NCBI GenBank assembly: GCA_013140605.1
Contig: JABFSL010000007.1
Coordinates: 1-64,000 of the forward strand
Source of the DNA: Anaerolineales bacterium
Lineage (GTDB): Bacteria; Chloroflexota; Anaerolineae; Anaerolineales; Villigracilaceae
Length of the DNA stretch: 64,000 nt
Direction: 5' to 3'
The translations under genes were made by a program, and so were the position numbers. Every line of letters begins with the position of its first letter. Position 1 is the stretch's first letter. This document shows positions 31,672-39,694 of this stretch, in pieces. Under the pieces are notes generated by a model. It saw only the letters and a program-made list of their open reading frames with translations, was not told the origin of the DNA and searched no databases.

Positions 31672-32685
31672 CTACTTCCCCATTTTCTTCTTCATGGCCT
31701 CTGTCAACGCAGGGACAATTTGGAACAAGTCACCAACCACGCCATAGCGCGCCTGCTTGAAAACGGGTGCATCCGCGTCTTTGTTGATAGCCACGATGAC
31801 TTTGGCGTTTCGCATGCCCACAAGATGCTGGATCGCGCCAGAGATGCCGCAGGCGATGTACAGATCGGGAGTGACAACTTTGCCTGTCTGCCCGACTTGA
31901 TGGGCGTAGGTGATGTAGCCGCCATCTACAGCCGCGCGGGATGCGCCGACTGCGCCACCTAGTAAAGTTGCGAGATCGGTGATGAGCGCGAAGCCTTGCT
32001 GGGCGCGCCAGATCTCGGCTTGTTTTTCATCCATGCCCGCGGGCGGAGTTAAGGATGGGTTATTTGAGACGCCACGCCCGCCAGAGACGATCACAGCCGC
32101 ATCGCCGAGGTTTACTGCGCTTTCAGCGGCAGAATAGCCTTGCACGGTTGAGAGTGCATCGGTCTTGGCATCACCTTTTGTGAGCGTGCCTGTCTTGCCA
32201 GCTTCACGTGCGGGCTTCGGGAAAACACGTCCGCGAATGGTGGCCATGACGGGTTTGCCAGAGCAGACAGTTTTCTCCAACAACTTGCCTTCGTAAATAG
32301 GGCGGGTTGCAATAACTTGATCGCCATTCATTTCAAAACCTGTGATATCGGTTAACACGCCTGTGTTTAAGTCCACGGCGGACATGGCGGCCAACTCACG
32401 GGTTCGAGCTGTCGTCGGAAACAGGATCAGGTCCGGGGTCGAAGAAGAAGCGAGCGCCGATAACGTTGAAGCATACGGTTCAGCGCGATAATCTGTCAGT
32501 GCTGCATCATCCACGACGATGACTTCATCGGCGCCATATTCAAAAGCGGCTTTTGTGATTTCATCTGTGCCTGCGCCAAAGACCACGGCCACGGCTGTGC
32601 CATATTTTTTCGCGAGGCCAATCGCCTCCCATGAAGCAGGCTGAACCTCACCTTTGAAATGATCAATGTAAACAAAAGTTTTCAT
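31672..32685 (-). CDS. etfA: Electron transfer flavoprotein alpha subunit
   Basis: A 337-residue EtfA/FixB. The C-terminal FAD domain is clear: [34 protein letters not shown] and [10 protein letters not shown] are the FAD-binding segments, and the N-terminal domain ([20 protein letters not shown]) has the adenine-nucleotide-hydrolase-like fold of the family. With EtfB it forms the soluble flavoprotein that collects electrons from acyl-CoA and similar dehydrogenases and passes them to the quinone pool. It overlaps etfB by four bases (ATGA). No ETF:quinone oxidoreductase gene is in the window. The thiolase at 57863 is the only other gene here that could belong to acyl-CoA metabolism. Confidence 0.95.
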   Translation of the reverse strand: MKTFVYIDHFKGEVQPASWEAIGLAKKYGTAVAVVFGAGTDEITKAAFEYGADEVIVVDDAALTDYRAEPYASTLSALASSSTPDLILFPTTARTRELAAMSAVDLNTGVLTDITGFEMNGDQVIATRPIYEGKLLEKTVCSGKPVMATIRGRVFPKPAREAGKTGTLTKGDAKTDALSTVQGYSAAESAVNLGDAAVIVSGGRGVSNNPSLTPPAGMDEKQAEIWRAQQGFALITDLATLLGGAVGASRAAVDGGYITYAHQVGQTGKVVTPDLYIACGISGAIQHLVGMRNAKVIVAINKDADAPVFKQARYGVVGDLFQIVPALTEAMKKKMGK

Positions 32686-33452
32686 AGCACTTTCTCCGCG
32701 AGAATTTTGTCGGCGAGTTTGTCGGCGATCTCGGCGGCGCTGTCGCCTGTGATCATCTCAACTTCTTTTTCCTGCGCGGGCGGGTTCATCAACTCGCTGC
32801 GCGTGATAACGGGCGCGGGCGCGGCGGTGCTGAGATCTGCCAGCGACCAAACGGGGATGGTTGCCTTCGACGCTTTGCGAATGCCCATGAACGACGGGTA
32901 GCGCGGTTCGCCGATGCTTTGGACAACGCTCAACACGACGGGCATTTTCGCGCTGACGGTTTGCCGGCCTTCTTCGAGGACTCGTTCAACGGTCACGCTT
33001 CCACCGTCGACTTTGATCTGGCCTGCCAACCCAAGCATCGGCCACCCGATAATGCGGGCGGTCTGCGCGGGGGTGAGACCTGCGCCATTGTCGAGGGTCT
33101 GACGGCCAAAGATGACCATATCCGCGCCGCCGATCTTGTTGATTGCGGCTGCCAGCACGCGAGCCGCGCCAACAGTATCAAGATCGTTAAGCGCCGCGTC
33201 AGAGACGAGCACTGCGTCATCCGCGCCCATGGCGAGCGCATGCTTGAGCGCATCCCTGGCTGATTCGCCGCCGACGCACAAGGCTGTCACGGTGCCGCCT
33301 GAAGCTTCCTTCTGCTGAAGCGCGCCTTCGACCGCGTACTCGTCGAACGGGTTGATGACCAACGGCGCGTCCCCCCAAGAGACCTGCCCGCCCTCGGCTT
33401 TGACTTTCGCCTCCGAGTCGGGTACTTGCTTGATACATGCGATGATTTTCAA
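32682..33452 (-). CDS. etfB: Electron transfer flavoprotein beta subunit
   Basis: A 256-residue EtfB/FixA. The N-terminus (KIIACIKQVPDSEAKVK) and the segments NPFDEYAVEGAL, ARDALKHALAMGADDAVLV and GRQTLDNGAGLTPAQTA are characteristic; this subunit binds AMP in ordinary ETFs. The ORF track begins at 33503, but the likely start is TTG at 33452: AAGGAG lies eight bases upstream and the protein begins at the expected first strand. The first upstream ATG would add 17 unrelated residues. It is the first gene of the pair and is translationally coupled to etfA. Confidence 0.93.
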   Translation of the reverse strand: MKIIACIKQVPDSEAKVKAEGGQVSWGDAPLVINPFDEYAVEGALQQKEASGGTVTALCVGGESARDALKHALAMGADDAVLVSDAALNDLDTVGAARVLAAAINKIGGADMVIFGRQTLDNGAGLTPAQTARIIGWPMLGLAGQIKVDGGSVTVERVLEEGRQTVSAKMPVVLSVVQSIGEPRYPSFMGIRKASKATIPVWSLADLSTAAPAPVITRSELMNPPAQEKEVEMITGDSAAEIADKLADKILAEKVL

Positions 33453-33480
33453 TGTGGTGCTCCTTGTGAGGTTAATATTT

Positions 33481-33768
33481 TTACTGACCAAAAATAAAAG
33501 CATAAATTAATAAGCAGTCAACAGCCAACAAAATAAGAGTATTGAATGTGCCTAATGCTCTTCCTTGAAAAGCCCATGCCTTCTTATTTTTGATTAGGTT
33601 TTCTGCATAACTTCTAAATGGATATTTCGGATGTAGATTTTTAATTCTATTTTGGTTTCGCTTATGATGATTGTCAATATCAAACCAGAATCTATATAAA
33701 TTATATAGGGATAACATTGTTACAGAAGAAGCGGCAATTACGAGGAGTAAGGGAGGTTTCATTAGCAT
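33481..33768 (-). CDS. Small two-helix membrane protein (paralogue of the 34347 gene)
   Basis: A 95-residue protein with hydrophobic helices at about 7-25 and 72-92 around a basic middle (HHKRNQNRIKNLHPKYPFRSYAE). The segment NLYRFWFDID resembles NTYKLWFKTD in the 93-residue protein at 34347, and both share size and layout, so they are likely paralogues. Function unknown. AT-rich. No strong ribosome site is visible before either Met. It ends 29 bases before the etfB start. Confidence 0.5.
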   Translation of the reverse strand: MLMKPPLLLVIAASSVTMLSLYNLYRFWFDIDNHHKRNQNRIKNLHPKYPFRSYAENLIKNKKAWAFQGRALGTFNTLILLAVDCLLIYAFIFGQ

Positions 33769-33820
33769 TTTTTATTTACCATCAGATATAGATCTCATAA
33801 GTACCAAGACATCCGCGCTT

Positions 33821-33919
33821 CCGTCATTGCGAGGAGGGTGCTTTTCCCGACGAAGCAATCTCTTTTCCGTTGATGGAGATTGCTTCGGGCTAAGAACAAG
33901 AGCGCCCTCGCAATGACGG
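33821..33919. repeat. Dispersed palindromic repeat, family 1 (copy 2)
   Basis: A 99-bp element with ends CCGTCATTGCGAGG / CCTCGCAATGACGG (perfect 14 bp) and inner arms GAAGCAATCTC...GAGATTGCTTCG. See 4565. Confidence 0.88.
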
Positions 33920-33929
33920 GAAAGGTTAT

Positions 33930-34229
33930 TTATACAAAAAACTCATCGTACAAATCTTTCCACTCAGGATTCTTGCTTTTAATCAAATCAATTTTCTTTT
34001 GTCTTGAACCGCCTTTGATCTGTTTCTCGCGGGCGATGGCTTCCTCCATTGTGGCGTACTCTTCGTAGTAAACCAGTTTTGTCACATGGTATTGGCTGGT
34101 AAAACCTGCTATTGTTTTCTCTTTGTGCTCGGTTATTCTTCTCGGTAAATTGCTGGTCACGCCTGTGTAAAGAACTTTGTTGTATTGGTTCGTCATAATG
34201 TAAATACAAGGGTGAAGTTGTCTTTTCAT
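33930..34229 (-). CDS. GIY-YIG endonuclease domain protein
   Basis: A 99-residue single-domain GIY-YIG protein of the UPF0213/YhbQ-like class. The motif appears as YIMTNQYNKVLYTGVT, followed by RRITEHK with the conserved Arg and a catalytic-type Glu in AIAREKQIKGG. Such small proteins are common in genomes of uncultured bacteria and often lie beside dispersed repeats; their role is not established. The ORF track starts at 34250 inside the next repeat; ATG 34229 (MKRQLHP) is preferred because GAGAG lies upstream and the domain starts there. It sits between two copies of the family 1 palindrome. Confidence 0.85.
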   Translation of the reverse strand: MKRQLHPCIYIMTNQYNKVLYTGVTSNLPRRITEHKEKTIAGFTSQYHVTKLVYYEEYATMEEAIAREKQIKGGSRQKKIDLIKSKNPEWKDLYDEFFV

Positions 34230-34244
34230 TATATGTCTCTCTTC

Positions 34245-34342
34245 CATCATTGCGAGGAGCGAACGATAGTGAGCGACGAAGCAATCCCGTTTGCCCTGTT
34301 AGAGATTGCTTCGGGCGAAAGAACGTCGCCCTCGCAATGACG
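34245..34342. repeat. Dispersed palindromic repeat, family 1 (copy 3)
   Basis: A 98-bp element with ends CATCATTGCGAG / CTCGCAATGACG and inner arms GACGAAGCAATC...GATTGCTTCGGGC. It lies just upstream of the GIY-YIG gene. Confidence 0.88.
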
Positions 34343-34346
34343 AGAA

Positions 34347-34628
34347 TTATTGTATGAAAGCCATCACAACCAAAACATCCGCACCAAAAATTGCCACAAA
34401 CCCGATCACGCTGAAAATCTTTTGCTCCACTTCCCAGCGTTTTCTGTTTTCCAGACGCTTTAGGAAAAACTGCTTGAATGGCACAGGCGAGCGGAGGAGA
34501 CTGTTGTAAACATCTTGATAGTACGAGTCCGTTTTGAACCAGAGCTTGTAGGTGTTCGAGAGAAAGAGCAAGCTAAATAGCAGAAAGACGAGCACAAATC
34601 CGAATGAAGGTTGAGCGGCGTTGGTCAT
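34347..34628 (-). CDS. Small two-helix membrane protein
   Basis: A 93-residue protein with helices at about 9-27 (FGFVLVFLLFSLLFLSNTYK) and 70-91 (IFSVIGFVAIFGADVLVVMAF), with a charged middle containing LLRSPVPFKQFFLKRLENRK. Likely a paralogue of the protein at 33481. It overlaps the next upstream gene by four bases, so the two are translated together. Function unknown. Confidence 0.6.
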   Translation of the reverse strand: MTNAAQPSFGFVLVFLLFSLLFLSNTYKLWFKTDSYYQDVYNSLLRSPVPFKQFFLKRLENRKRWEVEQKIFSVIGFVAIFGADVLVVMAFIQ

Positions 34629-34915
34629 CGAAAGGAGGTAAAGCTGATGAGTTTCCCATCTTTCAGGTTGAGTTCACAGGCGTGGCCGTGAGTGGTATAT
34701 GCGGAAAATGTATTTCCATCCTCGTTTAGTTTTACGCGCGAAAAATAGGTGCTTATATCGGGCTTTTCGGCTTTCCAAATGATGTGTCCGTTTTGCTCAA
34801 TCAGGTATAAATTAGATTCATTGAGCGGGAATCCGCTTGAACTCTCCAGCACGATGGTCCCGACCGAGAGTTGGATCGTTTTTTCAATTTTCGTATAAAG
34901 CGCCTCGACAGCCAT
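34625..34915 (-). CDS. Hypothetical soluble protein
   Basis: A 96-residue beta-rich protein (FPLNESNLYLIEQNGHIIWKA, then ISTYFSRVKLNEDGNTFSAY and CELNLKDGKLISF). The strands resemble one or two blades of a WD/PQQ-like fold or an immunity-type small protein; no family is recognised. It is the first gene of a two-gene unit with the 93-residue membrane protein, which it overlaps by four bases. A purine-rich site precedes its ATG. Confidence 0.55.
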   Translation of the reverse strand: MAVEALYTKIEKTIQLSVGTIVLESSSGFPLNESNLYLIEQNGHIIWKAEKPDISTYFSRVKLNEDGNTFSAYTTHGHACELNLKDGKLISFTSFR

Positions 34916-35032
34916 TTTTACCTATCCTTGTCATTCCTGCTCATGATAAGCAGGCCGCGTAAATTCCATGAATGTTTGGAATTATATCTCAAAACAATTC
35001 AACCTACCGCTCGGTAGGGAAGTTCGTGGCAA

Positions 35033-35068
35033 CAAAAAAGCCCGACGCTTTGTTGATTGCGTCGGGCT
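35033..35068 (-). terminator. Intrinsic terminator after the 38-residue gene
   Basis: On the minus strand AGCCCGACGC...GCGTCGGGCT is a perfect 10-bp stem followed by TTTTTTG. It starts 21 bases after the stop codon at 35090. Confidence 0.88.
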
Positions 35069-35089
35069 AGGGGATGGGGTGGTCGTCTG

Positions 35090-35206
35090 TCATTTCTCTT
35101 CGACTCCCATGCTGCTCAGTTCGTCTGAGTCATACTGGGCCACGAACAAATTTGAGCCAGCCAGGGTAAAAAGAAAAATACAAGCGACTGCGGCGAATAC
35201 AAACAT
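35090..35206 (-). CDS. 38-residue small exported or membrane protein
   Basis: A frame too short for the ORF track: MFVFAAVACIFLFTLAGSNL followed by an acidic tail (YDSDELSSMGVEEK). It has a near-ideal ribosome site (AAAGGAG, six bases before ATG), one hydrophobic helix and an intrinsic terminator just after it, so it has all the marks of a real monocistronic gene. It resembles no family I know. Confidence 0.65.
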   Translation of the reverse strand: MFVFAAVACIFLFTLAGSNLFVAQYDSDELSSMGVEEK

Positions 35207-35377
35207 ATGCAACTCCTTTCTTTATATATCTACTATAACAATCCTGGAAACAAAAAGATATTCCCCTATCGGTACTGTAATGAATTAACAATACAATTGT
35301 GAAAGGATTGGTAGGCAGACGATTAAAAATGTAAATTTGTTCCCGGATATTCAACGTTCATTTAAACTTCCCGATAT

Positions 35378-35405
35378 TTGACAAAACACTCTTTTGAGAT
35401 AAAAT
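35378..35405 (+). promoter_or_regulatory. Promoter of tRNA-Leu
   Basis: TTGACA (35378-35383) and TAAAAT (35400-35405) with 16-base spacing, 18 bases before the tRNA start. This is a good sigma-70-type promoter. Confidence 0.75.
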
Positions 35406-35423
35406 ACAACCCGCACAACTTAA

Positions 35424-35507
<84 letters not shown>

Positions 35508-35513
35508 CACGAT

Positions 35514-35545
35514 AATAGACCCGCATCATGCGGGTCTATTATTTT
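35514..35545 (+). terminator. Intrinsic terminator after tRNA-Leu
   Basis: A perfect 12-bp stem (AATAGACCCGCA / TGCGGGTCTATT) with a 3-base loop, then ATTTTATT, seven bases after the tRNA. Confidence 0.88.
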
Positions 35546-35555
35546 ATTAAGTCAC

Positions 35556-35668
35556 ACCTTACGCAGTGTCGTTCTGAGCGAAGCGAAGAACCTCTGAGAT
35601 TATCGTAGAGACCCTCACCGCACTGGCGCGCGGCGCAAGTGTCGCTCCGCTCAGGGAATCACAGACAA
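35556..35668. repeat. Dispersed repeat, family 2 (copy 1)
   Basis: TTACGCAGTGTCGTTCTGAGCG at the left and GTCGCTCCGCTCAGGGAATCACA at the right recur at 56585-56774. The GTCGTTCTGAGCG / CGCTCAGGGAATC arms are partly complementary. The 297-bp gap between the tRNA terminator and gyrA otherwise holds the gyrA promoter and leader. Confidence 0.7.
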
Positions 35669-35726
35669 GAGTGAAGTGATCCTATAAAAACAGCACTCTC
35701 CAACTCGTTAGTATAAGGGCTGGAGA

Positions 35727-35735
35727 TGGTATAAT
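35727..35735 (+). promoter_or_regulatory. Extended -10 promoter of gyrA
   Basis: TGGTATAAT is an extended -10 element (TGnTATAAT), about 110 bases before the gyrA start. No good -35 is seen, as often in extended -10 promoters. Confidence 0.6.
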
Positions 35736-35770
35736 TGCACTAACAAATAGAGTTCCCTTCATCTAATGCA

Positions 35771-35804
35771 GACACGAAGTTTTTCCCCATCTTCGTGTCT
35801 TTTT
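35771..35804 (+). terminator. Intrinsic terminator or attenuator in the gyrA leader
   Basis: GACACGAAG-TTTTTCCCCAT-CTTCGTGTC-TTTTTG is a perfect 9-bp stem with a T-run. It lies between the candidate gyrA promoter and the gyrA start codon, so it would end leader transcripts unless overcome. Confidence 0.65.
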
Positions 35805-35845
35805 GTGCCATTTTGATGCAATTTTGACCACATTAAGGATATTTT

Positions 35846-38380
35846 ATGGCTGAAGAAAACATAGTCCCTGCAAATACAGGAAACATCGAGAGCGTTGATA
35901 TTGACTCGCAGATGCGCACCGCCTATCTCGATTACGCCATGAGCGTGATCGTGGCGCGCGCGCTGCCCGATGCCCGTGACGGCTTGAAACCTGTCCATCG
36001 GCGCATTTTATTTGCCATGCATGAACTGGGAATGCGCTCAAACTCTGCTTACAAAAAATCCGCCCGTATCGTTGGTGAAGTACTTGGTAAGTATCATCCG
36101 CACGGCGATTCGGCGGTGTACGAGTCAATGGCGCGCATGGCACAGGATTTCTCCCTGCGTTATCTGCTCGTGGATGGTCAGGGTAACTTCGGTTCAGTTG
36201 ATGGTGACTCTCCTGCCGCCATGCGTTATACCGAGGCCCGTCTGCAAAAAATGGCTGAGGAATTACTGGCAGACCTCGAAAAAGATACAGTGGATTTTGG
36301 CCCCAACTTTGATGATTCACTTGAAGAGCCGCTCGTTCTTCCTGCTCGTTTGCCAAATTTATTATTGAATGGTTCGTCGGGTATTGCTGTGGGTATGTCC
36401 ACCAATATCCCGCCGCAGAATTTGCGTGAACTGGTTGGGGCGATCAACTATATTATTGATAATTACGACAACGCCGAAGATATCACGGTTGATGATCTGA
36501 TGAAATTTGTTCTCGGACCCGATTTCCCGACTGGCGGCATGATTGTCGGGGTGGAGGGAATTCACTCGGCGTACGGAACAGGCCGGGGCCGAATCGTGAT
36601 GCGCGGTATTGCTCACATCGAAGAGTCAAAGGCCGGGCGTTATCAGATCAACATAACGGAGATTCCGTATCAGGTAAATAAATCCACTTTGATCGAGCGC
36701 ATCGCCGAGCTTGTGCGTGACGATAAGATCGATCAGATCTCTGACCTGCGGGATGAATCTGACCAACGCGGCATGAGCATCATCATTGAGTTGAAGCGCG
36801 GTGCGCAGCCGAAGAAGGTGCTCAACCAACTTTATAAATATACAGCCTTGCAATCCACGTTTGGCGTGCAAATGCTCGCGCTCGTGGATGGTGAGCCGCG
36901 CACCCTGCCGCTCAAGCGCATGCTGCAAATATTCCTTGAGCATCGTCAAACGGTGATCACACGCCGCTCGAAATTTGAACTTGCCAAGGCGCAGGCGCGT
37001 TTACATATCCTTGATGGATATTTGATCGCGCTCAATAATATTGACGCTGTCATCAAGACCATCCGCGAAGCCGAAGATGCGGATGTAGCCAAGACCAATT
37101 TGATGAAACGATTCAAGTTGAGTGAGTTACAAGCTCAAGCTATTCTTGACATGCAATTGCGCAGATTGGCCGCATTGGAACGTTGGAAGATCGAAGAGGA
37201 ACACAAACAAGTGCGCGCAGTCATTGAAGGTCTCGAAGACCTGCTCGCGCATCCGAAAAAGATTTTAGCTCTTATCAAATCGGAATTGATCGAGCTTGCT
37301 GAAAAATATGGTGATGATCGCCGCACGCAGATTTCAGCGGAGGCCAAGGAAAATATTCACGATGAAGATCTCGTTGCTGATGAAGCAGTGCTGATCAGCC
37401 TCACCGCGCGCGGATACATCAAACGCGTTGCCGCGACTGCGTTCCGCTCGCAAAGCCGCGGCGGGCGCGGTGTGATGGGACATACCACCAAGGATGAGGA
37501 TGAAGTAGTGATGCTCATTCCTGCGCGCAGTTTAAATACCATGTTGTTCTTTACAGATAAAGGCAAAGTGTATTCCGAGAAAATTTACCAGATCCCCGAT
37601 TCTGACCGCGCCACAAAAGGCATTCCATTAGTCAATGTGTTGTCACTGGATGCCAACGAAAAAGTAACAGCCGCAATGGCGGTGGGAGATTTCTCCTCGC
37701 ATAGTTTCTGTATGATGATGACCGCGCGCGGCAAAATTAAACGTGTGACGATGGAAGAATTCGCATCGGTCCGCCCTTCAGGTTTGATCGCCATGTCTTT
37801 GGAGGAAGGTGACCAATTAGGCTGGGCGAGGTTAACATCTGGCAAGGATGAGATCATCATCGTCACCGAAAACGGGCAGGCGCTGCGCTTTAGCGAAACA
37901 AAAGTCCGCTCGATGGGACGTCAGGCGGCAGGCGTGCAGGGTATTAAACTTAAGAAAGATGATGCTGTGACCAGTATGGATGTGGTTGAAAAAGAAGGCT
38001 CTCTGTTGATCGTGACCACCAAGGGTTTTGGTAAGCAGACCCCTCTTAATGAGTACACTCCAAAAGGCCGCGCGACAAACGGCATATCTACGATAAACAT
38101 AAAAGCCATCAGCGAAGTTGGAAAGATCGCAGCGGCGCGTGTTGTGCAGAATGCAGATGATTTGACCATTATGACCGCCAACGGTGTGACGTTACGCATG
38201 AAGGTAAAAGATGTGAAGCAGTCAGGCCGTGCGACAAAAGGTGTGCATCTCATCAAACCGAACGAGGGTGATGGCGTTGCGTCCGTGGCGCGCACATCTG
38301 CGGAAGATTTGAAGAAGGTTGGGGCGCAAGTCAGCGAAAATGGCGGCGAGAAGGAAGAGGCGCAGCAGAAGATGATGTAA
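35846..38380 (+). CDS. gyrA: DNA gyrase subunit A
   Basis: An 844-residue GyrA, the DNA-breaking subunit of gyrase. The catalytic Tyr is in [10 protein letters not shown]. The quinolone region reads [15 protein letters not shown], with Ser kept and Glu at the second acidic position. The C-terminal beta-pinwheel begins with the GyrA box variant QSRGGRG (canonical QRRGGKG), which supports gyrase rather than topoisomerase IV. The following six blades carry the usual [10 protein letters not shown] and [10 protein letters not shown] repeats. The start lies after TTAAGGATATTTT. No gyrB is in the window. An attenuator-like hairpin sits in its leader and a terminator follows. Confidence 0.97.
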   Translation: MAEENIVPANTGNIESVDIDSQMRTAYLDYAMSVIVARALPDARDGLKPVHRRILFAMHELGMRSNSAYKKSARIVGEVLGKYHPHGDSAVYESMARMAQDFSLRYLLVDGQGNFGSVDGDSPAAMRYTEARLQKMAEELLADLEKDTVDFGPNFDDSLEEPLVLPARLPNLLLNGSSGIAVGMSTNIPPQNLRELVGAINYIIDNYDNAEDITVDDLMKFVLGPDFPTGGMIVGVEGIHSAYGTGRGRIVMRGIAHIEESKAGRYQINITEIPYQVNKSTLIERIAELVRDDKIDQISDLRDESDQRGMSIIIELKRGAQPKKVLNQLYKYTALQSTFGVQMLALVDGEPRTLPLKRMLQIFLEHRQTVITRRSKFELAKAQARLHILDGYLIALNNIDAVIKTIREAEDADVAKTNLMKRFKLSELQAQAILDMQLRRLAALERWKIEEEHKQVRAVIEGLEDLLAHPKKILALIKSELIELAEKYGDDRRTQISAEAKENIHDEDLVADEAVLISLTARGYIKRVAATAFRSQSRGGRGVMGHTTKDEDEVVMLIPARSLNTMLFFTDKGKVYSEKIYQIPDSDRATKGIPLVNVLSLDANEKVTAAMAVGDFSSHSFCMMMTARGKIKRVTMEEFASVRPSGLIAMSLEEGDQLGWARLTSGKDEIIIVTENGQALRFSETKVRSMGRQAAGVQGIKLKKDDAVTSMDVVEKEGSLLIVTTKGFGKQTPLNEYTPKGRATNGISTINIKAISEVGKIAAARVVQNADDLTIMTANGVTLRMKVKDVKQSGRATKGVHLIKPNEGDGVASVARTSAEDLKKVGAQVSENGGEKEEAQQKMM

Positions 38381-38387
38381 AAGCAAA

Positions 38388-38421
38388 ACGGGCGAAGCTA
38401 ACAACTTCGCCCGTTTTTTTT
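38388..38421 (+). terminator. Intrinsic terminator of gyrA
   Basis: ACGGGCGAAG-CTAACAA-CTTCGCCCGT, a perfect 10-bp stem followed by a T-run, eight bases after the stop codon. Confidence 0.9.
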
Positions 38422-38457
38422 ATATGTGGCGCGGATTCAAGTCCGCATTCCGAGTGC

Positions 38458-38685
38458 TTAGATCGCGATCTTGTTCATCACAAACAAAAACATCACCCCG
38501 ATAACACATACCGTGATCATCAGCATAAAGACAATAACGAATCGTTGGGCAGATGTCATCCCCAAAAAGCGACTCGGTGCTGCGGGCTCGTCATAAGATG
38601 ATGTGCCTGCGGCGGGTTGAAATTTTGCTTCTTCTTCTTCGTAGAACGGTTTCGATGCGGCATCTTCGCGGAGATTATCAAACAT
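38458..38685 (-). CDS. Small tail-anchored membrane protein
   Basis: A 75-residue protein: an acidic N-terminal half (FDNLREDAASKPFYEEEEAK), a Pro/Ala linker and a C-terminal transmembrane helix (FVIVFMLMITVCVIGVMFLF). Function unknown; this layout is common in Anaerolineae and near housekeeping genes. The ORF track starts at 38715, but ATG 38685 has GAGGT six bases upstream and is preferred. Its upstream region carries an imperfect palindromic element that recurs before the plsC pair. Confidence 0.65.
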   Translation of the reverse strand: MFDNLREDAASKPFYEEEEAKFQPAAGTSSYDEPAAPSRFLGMTSAQRFVIVFMLMITVCVIGVMFLFVMNKIAI

Positions 38686-38710
38686 GTTGACCTCTTTTTT
38701 CACAAGGTAT

Positions 38711-38790
38711 CGCATAATTTACCAAACAGAAATTGTGATGTTTACTCGCAATTTCCGCCAAAAATTTAGTAATTTATGAGACAGGCGATA
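38711..38790. repeat. Imperfect palindromic intergenic element (copy A)
   Basis: CGCATAATTTACCAAA at the left and TTTAGTAATTTATG...AGGCG at the right form an imperfect inverted repeat (12 of 14). About 80 bp align with 59696-59778, including the inner block TTTACTCGxAATTTC. It lies upstream of the 75-residue gene. Confidence 0.7.
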
Positions 38791-38797
38791 AAGTATA

Positions 38798-39574
38798 TCA
38801 CGCGGCGGGTCTCAGGCTGACATCGCCAAATCGGACTATTATGGATTTGTCATGCGCATTACGCAGGCGCAGACTTCCATCTGATTCAAGCCCGAGCAGT
38901 TCGCCTGTGATCGGGTTTTCGCTTCCGGTCTTGACCTGAACCTGCTCGCCGCGAAAGGCGAGGATCTCCTCCCAGGCTTTGATCAAATCATCGCTTTCCA
39001 AACGCGCGCGCCAGTGGATGAAAGAATTTAAAACGTTGTATAGAATTTCCTCGCGTGCGGGAGGTGCTTTTCCAAGTTCGTCTTCAAGGCTCGTGGCGGG
39101 GAATTGCAGGAACTCTTGCGGCGGGATAGATGTTGAATGAACATTGATTCCCATGCCCACCACAACCGAGTCCACATCCTCGCCAGACCAGACAGTCTCG
39201 ATCAGGATGCCAGCCGCTTTTTTACCGTTCAGTAAAATATCGTTCGGCCATTTAATGCGCGGAGCGAGTCCAAGCGTCCGACACGATTCTGCGATTGAAA
39301 GTGCAGCCAGCCCAACGGTCCGCGAGAGATGCGTGGGCGCGGAGGGGCGCAGGATCAAACTAAAAGCGAGAGCGCTCTCTTTTGGTGTGAACCATTTTCG
39401 GTTGAGTCTGCCGCGTCCCTGCGTTTGTTCATCCGCAATGACGATGGACAGGTCGCGTGCATTCTCTGTTGCCCATGCCAGCGCCTCATCGTTTGTGGAA
39501 CCGATGGAATCAAAATAGCGCAAATCACCGATGGTTAATTTGGAGAGAGTTTTTTTGAGGGAGTTTTCGTTCAT
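38798..39574 (-). CDS. birA: Biotin-protein ligase (no DNA-binding domain)
   Basis: A 258-residue biotin-[acetyl-CoA-carboxylase] ligase. The signature GRGRLNRKWFTPKESALAFS covers the biotinyl-AMP site, KWPNDILL with its conserved Lys follows, and the C-terminal small domain reads NPITGELLGLESDGSLRLR. It lacks the N-terminal helix-turn-helix of regulatory BirA, so it should only attach biotin to carboxylase carrier proteins. The start has the first Met in a plausible position, with the protein beginning about 15 residues before the fold. A family 1 palindrome lies directly upstream. Confidence 0.93.
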   Translation of the reverse strand: MNENSLKKTLSKLTIGDLRYFDSIGSTNDEALAWATENARDLSIVIADEQTQGRGRLNRKWFTPKESALAFSLILRPSAPTHLSRTVGLAALSIAESCRTLGLAPRIKWPNDILLNGKKAAGILIETVWSGEDVDSVVVGMGINVHSTSIPPQEFLQFPATSLEDELGKAPPAREEILYNVLNSFIHWRARLESDDLIKAWEEILAFRGEQVQVKTGSENPITGELLGLESDGSLRLRNAHDKSIIVRFGDVSLRPAA

Positions 39575-39587
39575 GGATTAAAACATC

Positions 39588-39686
39588 TCGTCATTGCGAG
39601 GGCGACGTTTTTCGCCCGAAGCAATCTCCAAATGATGAGTGAGATTGCTTCGTCGCGAAGAACACGAACGCTCCTCGCAATGACGA
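39588..39686. repeat. Dispersed palindromic repeat, family 1 (copy 4)
   Basis: A 99-bp element with ends TCGTCATTGCGAG / CTCGCAATGACGA (perfect 13 bp) and inner arms CGAAGCAATCTC...GAGATTGCTTCG, lying between birA and the M23 peptidase gene. Confidence 0.9.
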
Positions 39687-39694
39687 AACGTTAT

